Below are positions 1-12,799 of a stretch of DNA of 64,000 nt, one piece after another. The stretch spans positions 11,036,001-11,100,000 of the forward strand of contig NC_134930.1 of NCBI RefSeq assembly GCF_051020765.1. The letters run 5' to 3'. Made by a program: the position numbers and the translations under genes. The notes beneath the pieces are model-generated. The model made no database searches. It saw nothing but the letters and a program-made list of their open reading frames with translations, and was not told where the DNA came from. How positions within the stretch are numbered: the first letter of the stretch is position 1; each line of letters begins with the position of its first letter. The DNA comes from Lasioglossum baleicum. Taxonomy: Eukaryota; Arthropoda; Insecta; Hymenoptera; Halictidae.

Positions 1-1069
1 CTGGACGATTTGTAACTGTTTTTCGCGTGTCATTTACATCGTACTGACCTATGCAAATAACCTCGTTTCGAAGAACACGTGTATCACATCATTTACATGT
101 AACAGAAGCATAAAAGTTCTTAGTGCTCCGAACTCCTGACGAGATATTTTTGTAAGTGGTAAGTACAAATGTTATTATGTTGCTACTGTATGGCTTTAAC
201 TATCAGTATCGACTTAAGGATGTTCTGGAGGTATATAAAAAGGCAACAAAATTTTGGAAAATTTGACAAGATATAATTCTTACTAAATTAATGCAATTAC
301 CAAAGTTTGGGTTCGATTCACTGCACCGTTTAAGAATTATAGCAACTTAAGGTTTTCACATTTTAACACCTCTTCTTATGGAGAATTCATAAAATTTCAC
401 TTGAAACCCTATTTAAACCTTGAAGAAACGCAACTAGAAACTCCAGTTTTTTTTTAATATGTAGTAAAAATTATGTAATTAATTATGTTCAAAATTTATT
501 AGGATTCACTAAACAGTTACAGAGCAAAACAATTATAAAATGTCACAAAACGTCAAATTTATCGTGTTGTCTCTCACTACCATGGAAACGCGACAAGTGT
601 AGACCACTGAATACAGCTACAGAGTGTACAGTATTCGCAAAAGTTTAATGCAAAATATACATACTCATGAATGGCTTTCATTGCCATGTATTGATGGATT
701 TCGAATTTCTTGTACTTTTGTCTCCCATCGTACCTCCAGAACATCCTTAAATAGAGACAATGGTTTCTCCTTTACTATTTTTCATCGTGTTATGACAAAA
801 TTTTTTGTACTGGTGCTTGTTTTTGCATAGGTGCGTCTCTCACGTAAGTATACTAGACAGTCGTTATCGTCGGGGACGTTATATTTTTACTCATGTAACG
901 TTATATTGTATTAGATTTAGATAAAGAATTCAACTATGCCTGTCTACACTTTCAATTCTTTTCAATAAAATTTTTATAACCAGAAAACAAAATGTGGTGC
1001 ATCTCTCCCGAAATTACCCTAAGACGTTTCTACAGTCATTAAAAGTATATAAATACATATGTATATGCA
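1..1069. other. AT-rich intergenic DNA, no gene seen
   Basis: No convincing exon. A short frame near 790-829 starts with a hydrophobic Met-Thr-Lys-Phe-Phe stretch but stops after 12 codons. Confidence 0.5.
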
Positions 1070-1292
1070 GGCTATTCCAGAAATGTTGTACTTCTCGAAA
1101 GTGATTTAAAGTAAGCTTTCCCTTTGCGATAATGTTCTCCGTGGCTTTGTTAAGGAGCTGAGCGTAGTGGTGGCATTTGTCAGTGTTCCTCGGTAAGAGC
1201 TCCTTAACAAAGCTGCGAAGAACATTTTCGTAAAGGAAGAAGTTACTTCAAATGACCTCAGGAATCACCTCTTTCAACGAAGTACAACATGT
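1070..1292. repeat. Small fold-back repeat
   Basis: Arms 1070-1163 and 1188-1292 are diverged inverted copies. The inner edges TTTGTTAAGGAGCT and AGCTCCTTAACAAAG pair perfectly, and the outer edges carry GTTGTACTTC and GAAGTACAAC. Confidence 0.6.
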
Positions 1293-1341
1293 GGAAAATG
1301 TATCCTCCGAAATATCTATTTTCCCGACGCACAGTGGTCCG

Positions 1342-1424
1342 GGTGGCCGATCTAGCAGTTTATATGGTAAATGATGACGTGTCTCATATCGGTATTTAAT
1401 GCATCTACATTACTTTCTAAATGT
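1342..1424 (+). repeat. Dispersed repeat shared with 4053-4134
   Basis: CCGATCTAGCAGTT is followed by about 70 closely matching bases, including ATATCGGTATTTAATGCATC. The copies lie in direct orientation 2.7 kb apart. No ends or duplications were identified. Confidence 0.6.
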
Positions 1425-1432
1425 CATTCGTA

Positions 1433-1596
1433 GACTGCGGATTTTATGCATTTATGACAAAACTAAGTAGATGCAATTTTAAACAATGGACAGATTTAAA
1501 AAATTTTAGAGCGCCACGAACGAAATTTGTATTTAGCTCTTACATGTTGCAGTTGATGTAAACGATTTTTATTTTGCATAAACATCTGCAACCTAG
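1433..1596. mobile_element. GACTGCGGAT-family MITE copy
   Basis: It starts GACTGCGGATTTTATGCATT after TA and ends near ATTTTGCATAAACATCTGCA. Similar partial ends are seen at 5755-5870, 10744-10770, 11455-11500, 13290-13335, 14855-14885, 32860-32880 and 48120-48155. Confidence 0.55.
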
Positions 1597-1599
1597 TCA

Positions 1600-4500
1600 T
1601 TATCGTTCCTAACAGTTCAGTCGATTTAATCGCCGGAAATTAGAGAAATTAAAGAACGATTTTGATACTCTCGGACGCTGTTGGACGGTTGACAAAAATA
1701 TTAAAGATCGAACATTTCATATGGAGCGCCCTAATAGAGTTTGTTCAGGTGGTTTGTCTCCGAAACGCAGGATAGATCGAGCAGAGACAGGAAAGGTCAT
1801 GCTACCAGTCATCCAGCGGCGAGTCGGGGTAGTTGCCGCAGCCTGAACAGTAAAAACTGTACGATGCAGGACCGTGAAAGCTCGCAATCTCTTGTCTCCG
1901 GATGCTTGTCGGGTAGCCGCATCAACGCGAGCGGAGATCAAGACGAGCTCGCGTCGTAAGGGTCTTAGGGGATCGTCGCGCCGGCTGCTCCTGGCACACC
2001 ACTCCGGAATACGTATCGCGGGGCAGCGGTCAAAAATCTTGATTCATAGCTCGCCGCTGCCGATGGCGGGATTTATGGCCCTCTTCCCCGTTCTAAGTTA
2101 TGCTCCCCGTTCTTTCGCGACACGGCCAGCGTGATCGCGCGACACACGCCGCATGCGAATCCGCCGTGACCTCCCGGCGATGAATCTTTGACATCCGCGC
2201 CGTTGCCCGAAGCGTACACGCTGCCACGAAGTTTTATTTATTAGAGGACGTCGGTTCGGAAAGATGGAGACGGACATCTTTTCCCGGTGTTTCTTGAAAA
2301 ATGACGGTTTTATGAGAGCCACATCGGACTTTCATGAAACTTTGCAGGTTTGTATTCGATGATTGCTAAATTAAACGCGAGCGATAAGAATTTATTTGAA
2401 ATTAACAACAGAAGTACTTCTCAAATTGCCAATGGGACGTTTCATACTAAATCGATGACTTTTCCGTGGATTCATCGCCGATTTTGTTCTAAATGAAATA
2501 TATTGTAGTCCATGTAAAATTAGGGGAGGTTTAAGTCATCATTCTGCAGATTTAGAATATTTTTAGAAATTACAAGCCTTCGAAGTTAACAATTTTTGTC
2601 CATTTTAGCGAATACGGGCCTCACTTACGAATTTTTATCTCGGGAACTATTTGTCCGATTGAGCAACATTTTTTTCTTGTTCTATTAAGAAAGGCTATTA
2701 TAAAATAATTTTTTCTACCTCGATAATTAACTTCATAATGTCGAGAAATTTAAATAAATTCTTTTTTGCGTTTTTTCGATAATGGGTCAGAGTGATTTAA
2801 ATTTTGAGAAAAATATGGTCACGTTCCTAGGAGTGTCCCCTTCAAAATGAGTCCTTCAGATAGATGGAGAATTGATAATTGGCGTTAGAACGAGCTGAAA
2901 CAGGACGCATCGTGTGCGCTCCGCTATTCTCCCGAATTTCTCACATGGACTACAGCATATTTCATTTAGAACAAAATCGACGATAGTCACGTTCAAAAAG
3001 TGCAATCTTATTAAAATAAAGAGGAAGGGTCGATTTTCACAGACCGATCGTTCCACGTATCGGGAAGAAAGACTCGGTGGGAATAGCGCCAGATCGATTG
3101 TTGTGTGCGTTACGATCGTATCGTGTGCCTCCGCTGTATTCCTGCGCGTTGATCTGCCCGTGGAGGTTTCCTGATAGCATTTCCAGGCACGGATCCATCG
3201 TTATTCCGGCAGAGCAGTGCAATCGCTGGCCGATTTTTCGAGCGTCGTCATGTCGGACACCGGCTAGTCCGATTTGCGGAGGTGCTCGTACGCGAGTTAT
3301 CTTGCGGCTGGAACGCGCGGAATTTCCCTCTAGCTGTGGTTCCGTACGTGCTCGTTTTCAGGGCGTCGTCGGCGAGGGTGTGCGTGAGAGTGCAAGAACG
3401 GGGATGGAAGAGGTAGTACGGTAGCACAGCCGCAACAGCAGCAGCCGGAGATTTTTGCGTATCGGTACCCCGGGAAAATTCCAATTTATACCGGGGCGCA
3501 ATAATTAGCCGGCGGAAAACTGGCGGCGGCCCGAGCTTTTTGCCGGGGCCTCTATCGCGATCGTGCGAATCGTCGAGTATAAAACGATCGTTATTGGCCA
3601 TTATTATCGCGCCGCGTTTAATATAGACCAGCGGGGCGGAGCTGACACCGCCGCCGGCAAGGATAAGCCAATATACGAGCAGGCTTACGGTTAATCCCGC
3701 GATTTTTAAATTATCCTCACGAAATTGCGTCCCCGTAGGATAGAAGGCTGCAACTTCTGAAACTGGTAGATAGGGACGGCCGTGGGCGCTTAGTCTTGCC
3801 AAGTCCTGCCTGCTCGGGATCACGTTTGATCCTTCCGGGTATACCAGTCCCTTGAACACGGTGTCGCTGTTGCTCGGCACGCTTCCGCCGCCGCGGAGAC
3901 AACGAATTTCCAGCCGCACCTCCCATTCCTCTTCGTTCTCCAACGTATTTTCTCTTTTTCCTACTCGTTACTGCCCACTTTTCTTCGGGCTCTCCTTTTG
4001 GACCTACACTGCACCATGAGGAGAACTTAACGGACCGGTACACAGCGCTTCGGACGACCGATCTAGCAGTTCATTTGGTAAAAAATGACTCATCTTATAT
4101 CGGTATTTAATGCATCTACGTTACTTTCTAAATGTTTAGCAATGCTGAAAATGAAATTAATGAAATTTAATACAAATTAGAATTAGGAGAAGCATTTAGA
4201 AATGAACATTTTCTAATTTTCTTTTGTGAACCCTGCCAAACCTGTTTAATATTTCTAAGGAATTTTTTCTTTTAACCTGGAAAATGCATACCTCAAATTT
4301 ATAATTACAGTTCGTCTTTTCTTAAATAAATAATTCTTAATGGACCAATGAAAAATGTCGAAGTTATTTCCCTTCGGCATGAAATATCTATTGAGTTCCA
4401 AATATTTCTGCATTTTTTCAAAATAGAATATTTTCAGTATACTTTTCTTTGTATGGTGCCATAAGAATCATTTCCACCTTCGTTCTTCTTCAGGAATTAT

Positions 4501-5640
4501 TATTGTTTAAAGTGTCACAGATATTAATGTTTATCGAAACCATATTGCATTCTAAATATCCATCATCTTCAGAAACGATTAAATTAATAAGATTTATTAA
4601 AAATTGTACCATTATGAATTGGTGTTTATTTTAAAATTGAACATGATTTTTCAGGCTGTTCCGATAACGAAACAAAAAAAAATGATTTCAACAAAAGTTA
4701 ATCAACATTTACCAGTCTACAAATTTTAATAGAAAAAATCTTTTAAAACATGTTTATTTTATAAGAAATCGAGGTCACCTTTATTTTTTAGAAATCAATA
4801 TATATTTTTGATTTCATAATATTGCTGCTGACGTCAAAACGAAGCCAACGATCTACATTGTTATACCTTTACATTTCAAAATACTGCTAAAATTAAGTGC
4901 GGTAGGCTTAAATCCCGTTTACATTAGGCACCTCTTGGTGGAACGACTAAATTGATCGAACAAAATCGTTGTTCCAAAGCAATTGTCTCATAATTTTCCG
5001 TTGTCCTAATGTTACTTTCACAATGTGTATGTTTAATACTGTTAAATAACACGAGCATATAAATACAAACAACGTGATCATCTGTTCATTAATGTTTGAT
5101 TACTTCTTAAGCTTCCTTTTCGTCCAGCTGCACCAGCGAATAAAAACAACAGCAGAACAAGAAATGCCAAGGATTAAACAGTTAGTGTTTGACAGCAACA
5201 ATTTACTGAAAACATAAATCGTAAAACAAATAAGCGAGAGACAACGCGCGTAGATACATCAATAAAACGTTCACGTTGCTGCATTTGCAATGGAAATGAT
5301 AACAAATGATAACGGATGTCGGTTGTTCGCTAGATATATTTGCCAAGTCCATAAAACGAATATAGATATAACACGTACAAAGTGCGGCAAACTGCGATAA
5401 ATGAGTCCATACGTTTCCCATTTTGTTAGTATATAATATTTACACAGTACTAACAAAAAACATGGGTGTAATAAATCTTCACGGTGTGGTTTAAACTAAC
5501 TTGACAAATTACACGATAACATTTGTCGCAGTAATCGTTCATTTTACTTTCTCCAGTTTAAGAGAGCGCATTTATTACTAGTTGCTGATACATACATATG
5601 TTAAACGAAGTTCGTATCAAATGAGATACATACATCATAC
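1600..5640. other. Intergenic DNA with a GC-rich block, no gene seen
   Basis: The GC-rich part (3040-3950) carries long chance frames, including a 231-codon minus-strand frame with no recognised domain. Inverted segments at 2476-2520 and 2943-2987 (GATTTTGTTCTAAATGAAAT) mark an old fold-back relic. A fragment at about 4790-4900 resembles the right part of the GCACAGTGG family. Confidence 0.45.
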
Positions 5641-5647
5641 TAAATAG

Positions 5648-5714
5648 TACGGGTGGGCGGGTACCCGAGCCTCGGATCGGGTCGGGACACAGGGAAAATA
5701 TCCGTCCACTCCTA
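5648..5714. mobile_element. Very short hAT-like MITE (67 bp)
   Basis: It starts TACGGGTGGGCGGGTACCCG and ends CGTCCACTCCTA, and is bordered by the 8-bp duplication CTAAATAG (5640-5647, 5715-5722). Similar solo ends occur at 17461, 30821-30840 and 54231-54248. Confidence 0.7.
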
Positions 5715-5722
5715 CTAAATAG

Positions 5723-8700
5723 TAATTGGTGTATACAGAAATTGTTTATTGACTCGAAGTCGCTGTAAGCTGAAATTAATCCACAGATGTTCTTAAATCT
5801 TCTTAATTCGTTCACTGCTTTAAATTGTACGTGCCCATTTTTGTCATAAATGCATAAAATCCTCTGATCATAGTGCTAGCAAACAGAAATGTTCATATCT
5901 CAGAAACGATTGACCTTGTGAGACCTATGTTTGCTAAGGCTTCTTTACTCGGCATAGTGTGTTCATGTACCATATAAATATTGAATGGTTTTTTAAACAC
6001 CCTGTATACAATTAATAATTAAACTACAGACTTTTGTAAAGAATAAAAACTGTCTACATCAATCGCAAGAGATAGGGATCGAATAGAGAAGTAAATATTT
6101 ATTTAATATATTATTCCATTCGTATCAAGCCTCATGAAAGCTTGTATACACCTCGCCCTCAAGCTCCCGCCTCTCGAAGACGTAGTTTAAACAGCACCCG
6201 GCGCGCTAATAAACTACGATTTACCCCGTTAGTCCGACACACGCGTAAATGAAAAATCCGTCGACCCGAAAACGGGGAATGCAACTCGACCGGCCTCAAA
6301 AGCAGTGGCGGCAATTTTATTTACGCCCGTGGGAAATCCGACGGTCGCCGAGCTTCGGCGTGTTCGAGAAGCGAAGGACCTCCTCGAAGAGGAAAGTGAG
6401 GCGCTTTGGTGAAACAAGAACTGGGCTGAGAGAGGAAGTAGAAAAGAGAAGCGACTGGGATGTCTATCCAGATGGACCGGAGCTTCCAGAGAGTCCCGAA
6501 GACCGCATAAAGATGGAGGAAGGAAGGAACGCGGCTGGGCGCGGAGTACGTTGGGCTAGGATCTCCTTTGCCGGCGAAAGAAGGAGAGGGCTGGGAAGTA
6601 GAATGTGGTCGTAGACGCAACGAGAGGGAGGGCCCAGGCTCGACCGCAAACACCTCACGTAGCATCGCGTAGATTAAAGCCTGTCCCGGCGTGCCGGTTC
6701 TGTGTGGGAGTGCGTGTGGCGAAAACACACGGGAAATCTTGCGAGTTCGCGGTCGAGGCGGGAACGAACACGCGGATCCAGGCCCGAGGGGGTGGCGCGC
6801 AGGAAAAATCAACTCGAAAAGTTGCTCGGATCAGACACGCGTTCCGAGGTCTTAGTCCCGTAAGCTGTCGCTCTTTTTTTCTCTCCGCACCTCGGGATCA
6901 ACGGGACACAGAAAGCGGAGCCAACGAAACTTTCCCAATTATCTTGTATTAAAAGCTCGTTCGATCGGGATCGGAAACACTTTTGCTAGCTATCCCGGCC
7001 GTTCCTTTTTTTGGCAGCGATTTTCTGGGCTGACACAATGAGCAGAAAAATGGATCAATGAAAACAGTTTTAGAAAAAGTCATTATTAACACCAAACCTA
7101 CCGAGCCTTAAAAGTAACTGATACATGTTCCCTTATAAAAACGACAAGATTGATTTTGTTTAGACTTTGTGCGGCTCCTATTGTAATACGTGCACTACTA
7201 AAGATATCTATATCTATACAATCGTTTCTTATGAAATCAGTTTTATTATTTTTCTAATAGTAAAATGAGGTTTAGTGTCAAGAGTTCCATGGATTTTAAG
7301 AAGCATTAATATTCTAGTTCTATTAAATTACATCAGAGTTGTGCAGAATTGCAATTGAATTACTCCAGGAATTATAATTACAAACTAATTGAATTACATT
7401 GTAATTCAGTGATATCGTAATTTATAATTCAGATCATCATTAAATTAAATTACAATGTATTTCGTAATTGCAATTAGAGTACAATTATAAAATTACTTTG
7501 TAAAATTAAAGAATGATAAAGTAATAGGTAAGAAGAGGTTGAAAAATTCATGTGAAGATTTCAAACAGAAGGAATTTATTATTTATAAATTTATAATATC
7601 TGAAATAACTTCTGCGTTACCCATTTTTTAAATTTCAAACATAAACATGAAATAGCGTTACGTATTATGAACGAGGACGAGGAATAGAAACTACGCCGCA
7701 CAGACAGCAGACAAGTATATGGAAGAAAAACATAAAAATATGTCGCACTTCTTCAAAGTTCTGTGCTATAATTTCGAGAGCTGTATTTTAATTATAATAT
7801 TGTATTTCAATTACACATCTGATTAAAATACTCAGTAATTGAATTAATTCAGTTACGACGTAATTCAATTGCGTAATTGAATTACAATGTAATTGAATTA
7901 GCACAATTCTGCATTACATTGAATTAATTAATTACAGTATTCTATTTTTCACCTAATTTGACACCAGTAACATACAGGGTAGGCTGGAAGTCGTAGTACA
8001 ACCGGGCAGGAGGCGATTCTATATGTGAAAATAAATAAAAAAAAAGGAATAAAGTTAAACTCGTTTTCGAGAAAATAAAGTTTAAAGATCCGTCGGGTTT
8101 GCGTGCTTTAGTATAATATAATACAGGAAGTAGAATTAGTCGGTCATGATCAGACGCGTCAGACGAAATTTTTTCGAAAACGAAGCTTCGTATGAGAAAT
8201 TTTTATTCTATATTTTGTCCGTAGTTTTTCATATGCAATCACCTTAAGCCCGCTTGTACATGTTTTACGGCCGCACCCTTTAAAATATAAATCGAGCTTG
8301 TGTCTCATAACGTGCGAACATCGCGTTTTCAAAGGTTTCGCTTGACTGTTCGAGAGAAGACTGCGAGATTATTACGCGTTCGAACGGGATGCGTCGCCTG
8401 CTTCACTAAAGCGGACGCCATGCAGCACCGCGAGGGAGGAACTTCAATTTCGCGGAAACGCGGCACCGCGAAACGATCGCCTTTTAATCGGATGCCACGG
8501 ATTCCCGGACCTTTACGATCGTGATTCATCGGAGGCGCCAGACACGCGTCCCTTCGGATTCGGCGGTAAACGCGCTGACGAGGACGCTCCTATGCCCGAA
8601 TCATGTTTTAATGGCCACCGTGCACGCCTTATTTGCATTTCTATAGGGCGATCCACTTTAACGCGCCGATCGCCGTGTGATCTGCTTACCATAATCTGTA

Positions 8701-8896
8701 CGGAGACTGCGACTCCGTCTGCGGAAGCCGGTGTCGTTCTCTGTGCAGTCTTATTTCCGATTAAATGTATTCTAGAAAGGCCGTATAGTGATGTATCGAT
8801 GATTCGCCATTATTTTTGGAATTTTTCGTCCAAGTGAAAGCGTCTCGAGGCAATCTTGAACCGTGAAACATTATTTTGATTGAAAATCTGCATGGC
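5723..8896. other. Intergenic DNA between MITEs, no gene seen
   Basis: Apart from the hAT-like MITE at 7334 and a GACTGCGGAT fragment at about 5755-5870, nothing is recognised. The 6180-6950 and 8290-8800 blocks are GC-rich with overlapping chance frames on both strands. Confidence 0.45.
7334..7911. mobile_element. hAT-like MITE rich in AATTGAATTAC (578 bp)
   Basis: Inverted termini CAGAGTTGTGCAGAATTG and GCACAATTCTG are flanked by AATTACAT and CATTACAT (7326-7333, 7912-7919; 7 of 8 match). The interior is built largely of AATTGCAATTGAATTAC-type units in both orientations. There is no coding sequence. Confidence 0.7.
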
Positions 8897-10104
8897 TCAC
8901 AGTGGGGTATTTGGCCTGAAAAGTCGGAAAATAAATAGATTTCTCAATTTTGCGTAAGTCGTACAATTTTTGCTGTCCGACGTAGCTAAAGGTCTGTAGA
9001 ATAAGGCTTCAGTATTGCTTTTTCTATTTGTACACCCTTTTATATTTGTCAAAAGATTTTATGACACGCTTTGCGTTCCTGAACAGTCTCTGAAACAGCG
9101 TTCATTCGTTCGCGATTTTCAAGTGTTTTAAGGAAATTCTGTAAATTCTTCCATTGCAGAAGTTTTTCAAGTAGGTATACAGAGCAATATCGCACAGATT
9201 TCATTTCGTTATCGTGTAAATTAGTACAGTTATTAATATTTGAAGATAATCCATAATTCTGTAAGTTTTTTTGCGATTATAAAACTTTGCTGACGATTTT
9301 GTTATACTATTGAGTACTATCCGGTGCTCTTTCTGGTATCATTATATTCGATAAAGATTTGTGATCATAGTGCAAAAGGAATTAGTCTCAGATTTGCACA
9401 TATTGAAGATTTATAATTAATTTAAGTGGAAATGAGCATTAACAGTCGCAACTTGCGTTCCCTAATGAAAACTAATAGTAAGAATTTAAAAGTGCCTTAA
9501 AATATGTATTTACTTATTAAAAAGTTTCACGATCTACATATTTAGTATTGAAGTAATGAATTAAAAATAATTTTTCCCAGCTTTTCGGTGGAAGCACTCC
9601 ATTATCCCTATTTGTCAAGGGTTTCCGATGATCTGAGGGAAAAATGTTTCGAACAAAAGAGAGTTGAACACTATTGAAACATCTACAAACTTCTAATAAA
9701 ATTTCAAAGAAAAATATTTTTCGACAAAAAAAATAAAAATCCTTCTGTTTTTGTAAATGTTAACCTTCGCAAGGTAATGTGGGGTCTCGGAGACTCCAGC
9801 TTGAGATTTTTGAAAAGAATTTTTATATATGAATAAAATTAAATCTGTTTACTTTTTATCCTGTGTTGTATTCTTTATCCTAAATTTATTAAAAACGAGG
9901 CTGTTTATGAAATTCATATGTCGGGGTCTAAGAAACCCCACCTTACTATGTGTATTTATGTGTTATTAGACCTTACCTTGCGAGGGTTAAAATGCATTTT
10001 TGATTTCATAATGCTAGAGCTATGAAATTATGACCTTGAGCTCATAAATAACGTCAAAATAGTTTTTTCCGTCTTTTTTTCGGGCCGAATACTCCACTAT
10101 GTGG
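8897..10104. mobile_element. GCACAGTGG-family element, copy A (about 1.2 kb)
   Basis: It begins CACAGTGGGGTATTTGGCC (8898) and ends with the complement (AATACTCCACTATGTG to 10103). Internal sequence at about 9080-9440 matches 47420-47730 and 60850-61170, which links these copies. It carries a nested TTAA-flanked MITE at 9764-9986. GCT flanks both ends if the termini are taken as CACAG...ATGTG. There is no coding content. Confidence 0.75.
9764..9986. mobile_element. piggyBac-like MITE in TTAA, nested in copy A (223 bp)
   Basis: The ends CCTTCGCAAGGTAA and TTACCTTGCGAGGG are inverted, with TTAA on both sides (9760-9763, 9987-9990). Subterminal GTGGGGTCT and AACCCCACC motifs are also inverted. 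TTAA duplication is the piggyBac signature. There is no coding sequence. Confidence 0.8.
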
Positions 10105-10787
10105 CTGTTCCGTTGATCTCTTATCAAACCATCATTGTTATCCTCAGATCAAAGTACAAGTCGCAGGAGTCGGATCGGAGAGCAACGTGGCAGGGACATG
10201 GAATTATACTTAGTAGAACGTTTCCTGCTATAAAAAAATATGCCTCCTGAAAATCGTCCCGGAACGGCTTTAGGTTGACCACGACGTCAACGCGCGGCGA
10301 TGGCGCGGCGTCGAGAGCCATAAACGCACGAGGGTTGCACGGCAGTAATTTTCAGCCGTAAAAGAGAGCTATAGGCAGGGGGTAACTTAGGCCTTCGTCC
10401 GCGTTACCCCAGTCGTTATTATTTTACTGGCTCTAAACGGCTGCCACCGTATACTTGAGGGCGTCGCGACGATCGAACATTTGGATCGCATGATCGCGAG
10501 TCGATTTACCTTCCAGGAAATGAGAAGGGACGTTCACGCGCGATAATGCGCTTTTCGACGAACAACGGGAGGGATTGTTACGCGGCCCGATCTTCGGACG
10601 TGCCGTGCGAAACCCATTTTCCGAAGCGCAATGCATTAGGTTGTTGCATATAAAATGTCTAATTCGTAACGGTACCGTTAAACAAACACAACTTTTTTCT
10701 AAATGAACTTGTCGATCAAAGGCAGCACCAGTGTAATCAATAGACTGTGGATCTTTGTGCAAAATAAAAACTTTTCAATCAAGTCTA

Positions 10788-11392
10788 CTGGGTGAGTCAG
10801 AAGAAACAGAACACCTGAATATCTTTGTTGATTTAATTGATAAAGATACGAAATTTGGCGACATGGGAATTTGAATGGTATCGAAGAACGCACATCGTCG
10901 TCATAATATTATTCTTTTCTGTGCCTTTCTCGGTATTTTCAAGGTCATCAACGTTTTTTTAAATGGAATGTTCAATTATTTATGCTCGGTTTCGATAGAT
11001 TGGCGTATTCTGAATATAAAAGTACTAAAGTATTTGTCCTAAAACTTACCGTTGCTGAGATATTTCATTGTTTTCATTTTTTTACTTTCATTGTAGAACG
11101 TATTCGATTTACAATTGACGTAGTGAGCATATTCTCGAATACGTTGCATAATGAAAGTAACAGAATGAAAACTGTCAAATCCAATCTATCGAAGTCGAGC
11201 ATAAAAGATTGGACATTCCATTTAAGAAACACGTTGGTGACCTTGAAAATATCGGAAAAAAAGCACAAGAAGAATAATATTATGATGGCGATGTGCGTTC
11301 TTCGATGCCATTCAAATTCCCATGTCGCCAAATTTCGTATCCTTGAATCCTACAAAGATATTCAGGTGTTCTGTTTCTTCTGACTCACCCTG
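10788..11392. repeat. Long fold-back element, TA-flanked (605 bp)
   Basis: Arms of about 210-220 bp (10788 to about 11008, about 11175 to 11392) are inverted copies with scattered differences. Ends are CTGGGTGAGTCAGAAG and CTTCTGACTCACCCTG. TA lies on both sides (10786-10787, 11393-11394). The 133-codon frame over the right part is an incidental frame across the arm. Confidence 0.8.
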
Positions 11393-12590
11393 TATAATAA
11401 TGTATTAACATACTTAAATTCGTTTGACGTCTTCCCAGTCTTGTATTTCTCATACTCATTTTTGTCATAAACGCATAAAAAATCCGCAGTCTAGTAATCA
11501 ATGTATTCTGTCAATGGAGTACAAAATTCTTGATTGTATTACAAGATTATTGATTGACAATCAGCTTTGTACTTCGAAGTGTACATGAGTGATAAACCTG
11601 TAGATTGGCATAGGCACTTGTTTATCAAAACGCTTTATACTTGTCACAAGTATCGAGACATTACTGTATTCGGTGTGGGAACTGTTTGGTAAAACGTCGA
11701 TACTAATCTTCGGGAAACGGTGAAACGCGTCGCATTTGCGTCAGACCCGTGTTTGTTCCGGATACGGGACCGGAAACACGCGTACCCAACGAAAAAGTCT
11801 AATAAGCTTAATCGCACGGCCGCAAACGAGCAGTCTCGTGGAAGAAGCGCGATGCTATCGGAGCACGAAATGCAAGTCGCCTCGGCGAAAGTTCGCGGTG
11901 TGTCGCACGGAAGAAAAATTAATTCTCCGCCGGTGGAGCTTCCTATTATTTTAACAGTCTCCGTAGACGATAAAACTGTCCGGGGGAAGGGAGACTGGAG
12001 GAACGCAATTATATGGCGGTTACGTGTTCGAAAAAAATGGGGGGTCGTACACACGAACGACAGATACGTCTGCTCGCTCGTAAACAGAATTCCCTGTCCG
12101 ATAGAAACCTACTAAAGAAAGGAAACGACTGGCTGCGACTTGTGGAAAACTGGCAACGAACGAAGGAAACGACCCACCTTAATCCTCGTACGCACTTACG
12201 CAAGAACGTGGCATGAAAACCATCCGGGATGGCCCGGCCGAGGTTGGATCAGCCTCCACCGGATATAATGGCCGTGAAATGGTCGCTTTAGTATGATTTA
12301 CGTATCACTTACGCACGGCGATAATGAAAAGATCTATAGGTCCGAGGAATAACGGCCCCTAGTTGTGCCTCCTTACACAGAGTGTCTTTGTATTTATGGC
12401 GTACGCGATGTTTCGACGCAAAGCAGTAAGCCTGAAATATACCATTTTTTTTCTCTTTCACGCTTTATTTCTGAGGAACACGAATATCCGTTGATATTTA
12501 AATTATATTCTATATTTTCGGCTTACTTTTCTTTATGTGCACTTACTCTATTCACTGCGGTTATATCGTGCAATAAATTCTCAAATTCTA

Positions 12591-12799
12591 TTGGGTTGTG
12601 TAATAAATTCCTTGGAAATTTCCTCAAAATCCTTGGACACGTGTTTTACACTTTTTTAATATCTTTCATACTTTTCGACATATTCGGCTGGAAAGTTTTC
12701 AAATGAACACCCTGTATATACTTTACCTAACAACCTAACAAGACACAAAATTGCGGGAAAAAAAATATAATAAACGCGGGAATATATTACACAACCCAA
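12591..12799. mobile_element. TA-flanked MITE, mariner-like termini (209 bp)
   Basis: Inverted ends TTGGGTTGTGTAATA and TATTACACAACCCAA are bordered by TA (12589-12590, 12800-12801). The terminal TTGGGTTG resembles mariner ends. No transposase remnant was seen. Confidence 0.7.

Noticed and set aside
310..325. tRNA B-box-like GGTTCGATTCA
   Set aside because: No matching A-box or cloverleaf stems at the right distance.
790..829. Short signal-peptide-like frame (MTKFFVLVLVFA)
   Set aside because: It stops after 12 codons. A TTTTTGCATAG acceptor-like end could be chance, and no continuing exon was found.
3248..3943. 231-codon minus-strand open frame, the longest outside the retrotransposon
   Set aside because: It lies in a GC-rich block with overlapping frames, starts at TTG rather than ATG, and shows no domain, signal or family resemblance.
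6321..6812. 163-codon minus-strand frame
   Set aside because: Low-complexity Ser/Pro/Arg composition in GC-rich DNA, with open frames on the other strand at the same place.
10982..11383. 133-codon plus-strand frame
   Set aside because: It lies across the arm of the fold-back element at 10788-11392 and resembles no protein.
12365..12706. 113-codon plus-strand hydrophobic frame
   Set aside because: AT-rich DNA gives Phe/Ile/Leu-rich chance frames, and its end overlaps the MITE at 12591.
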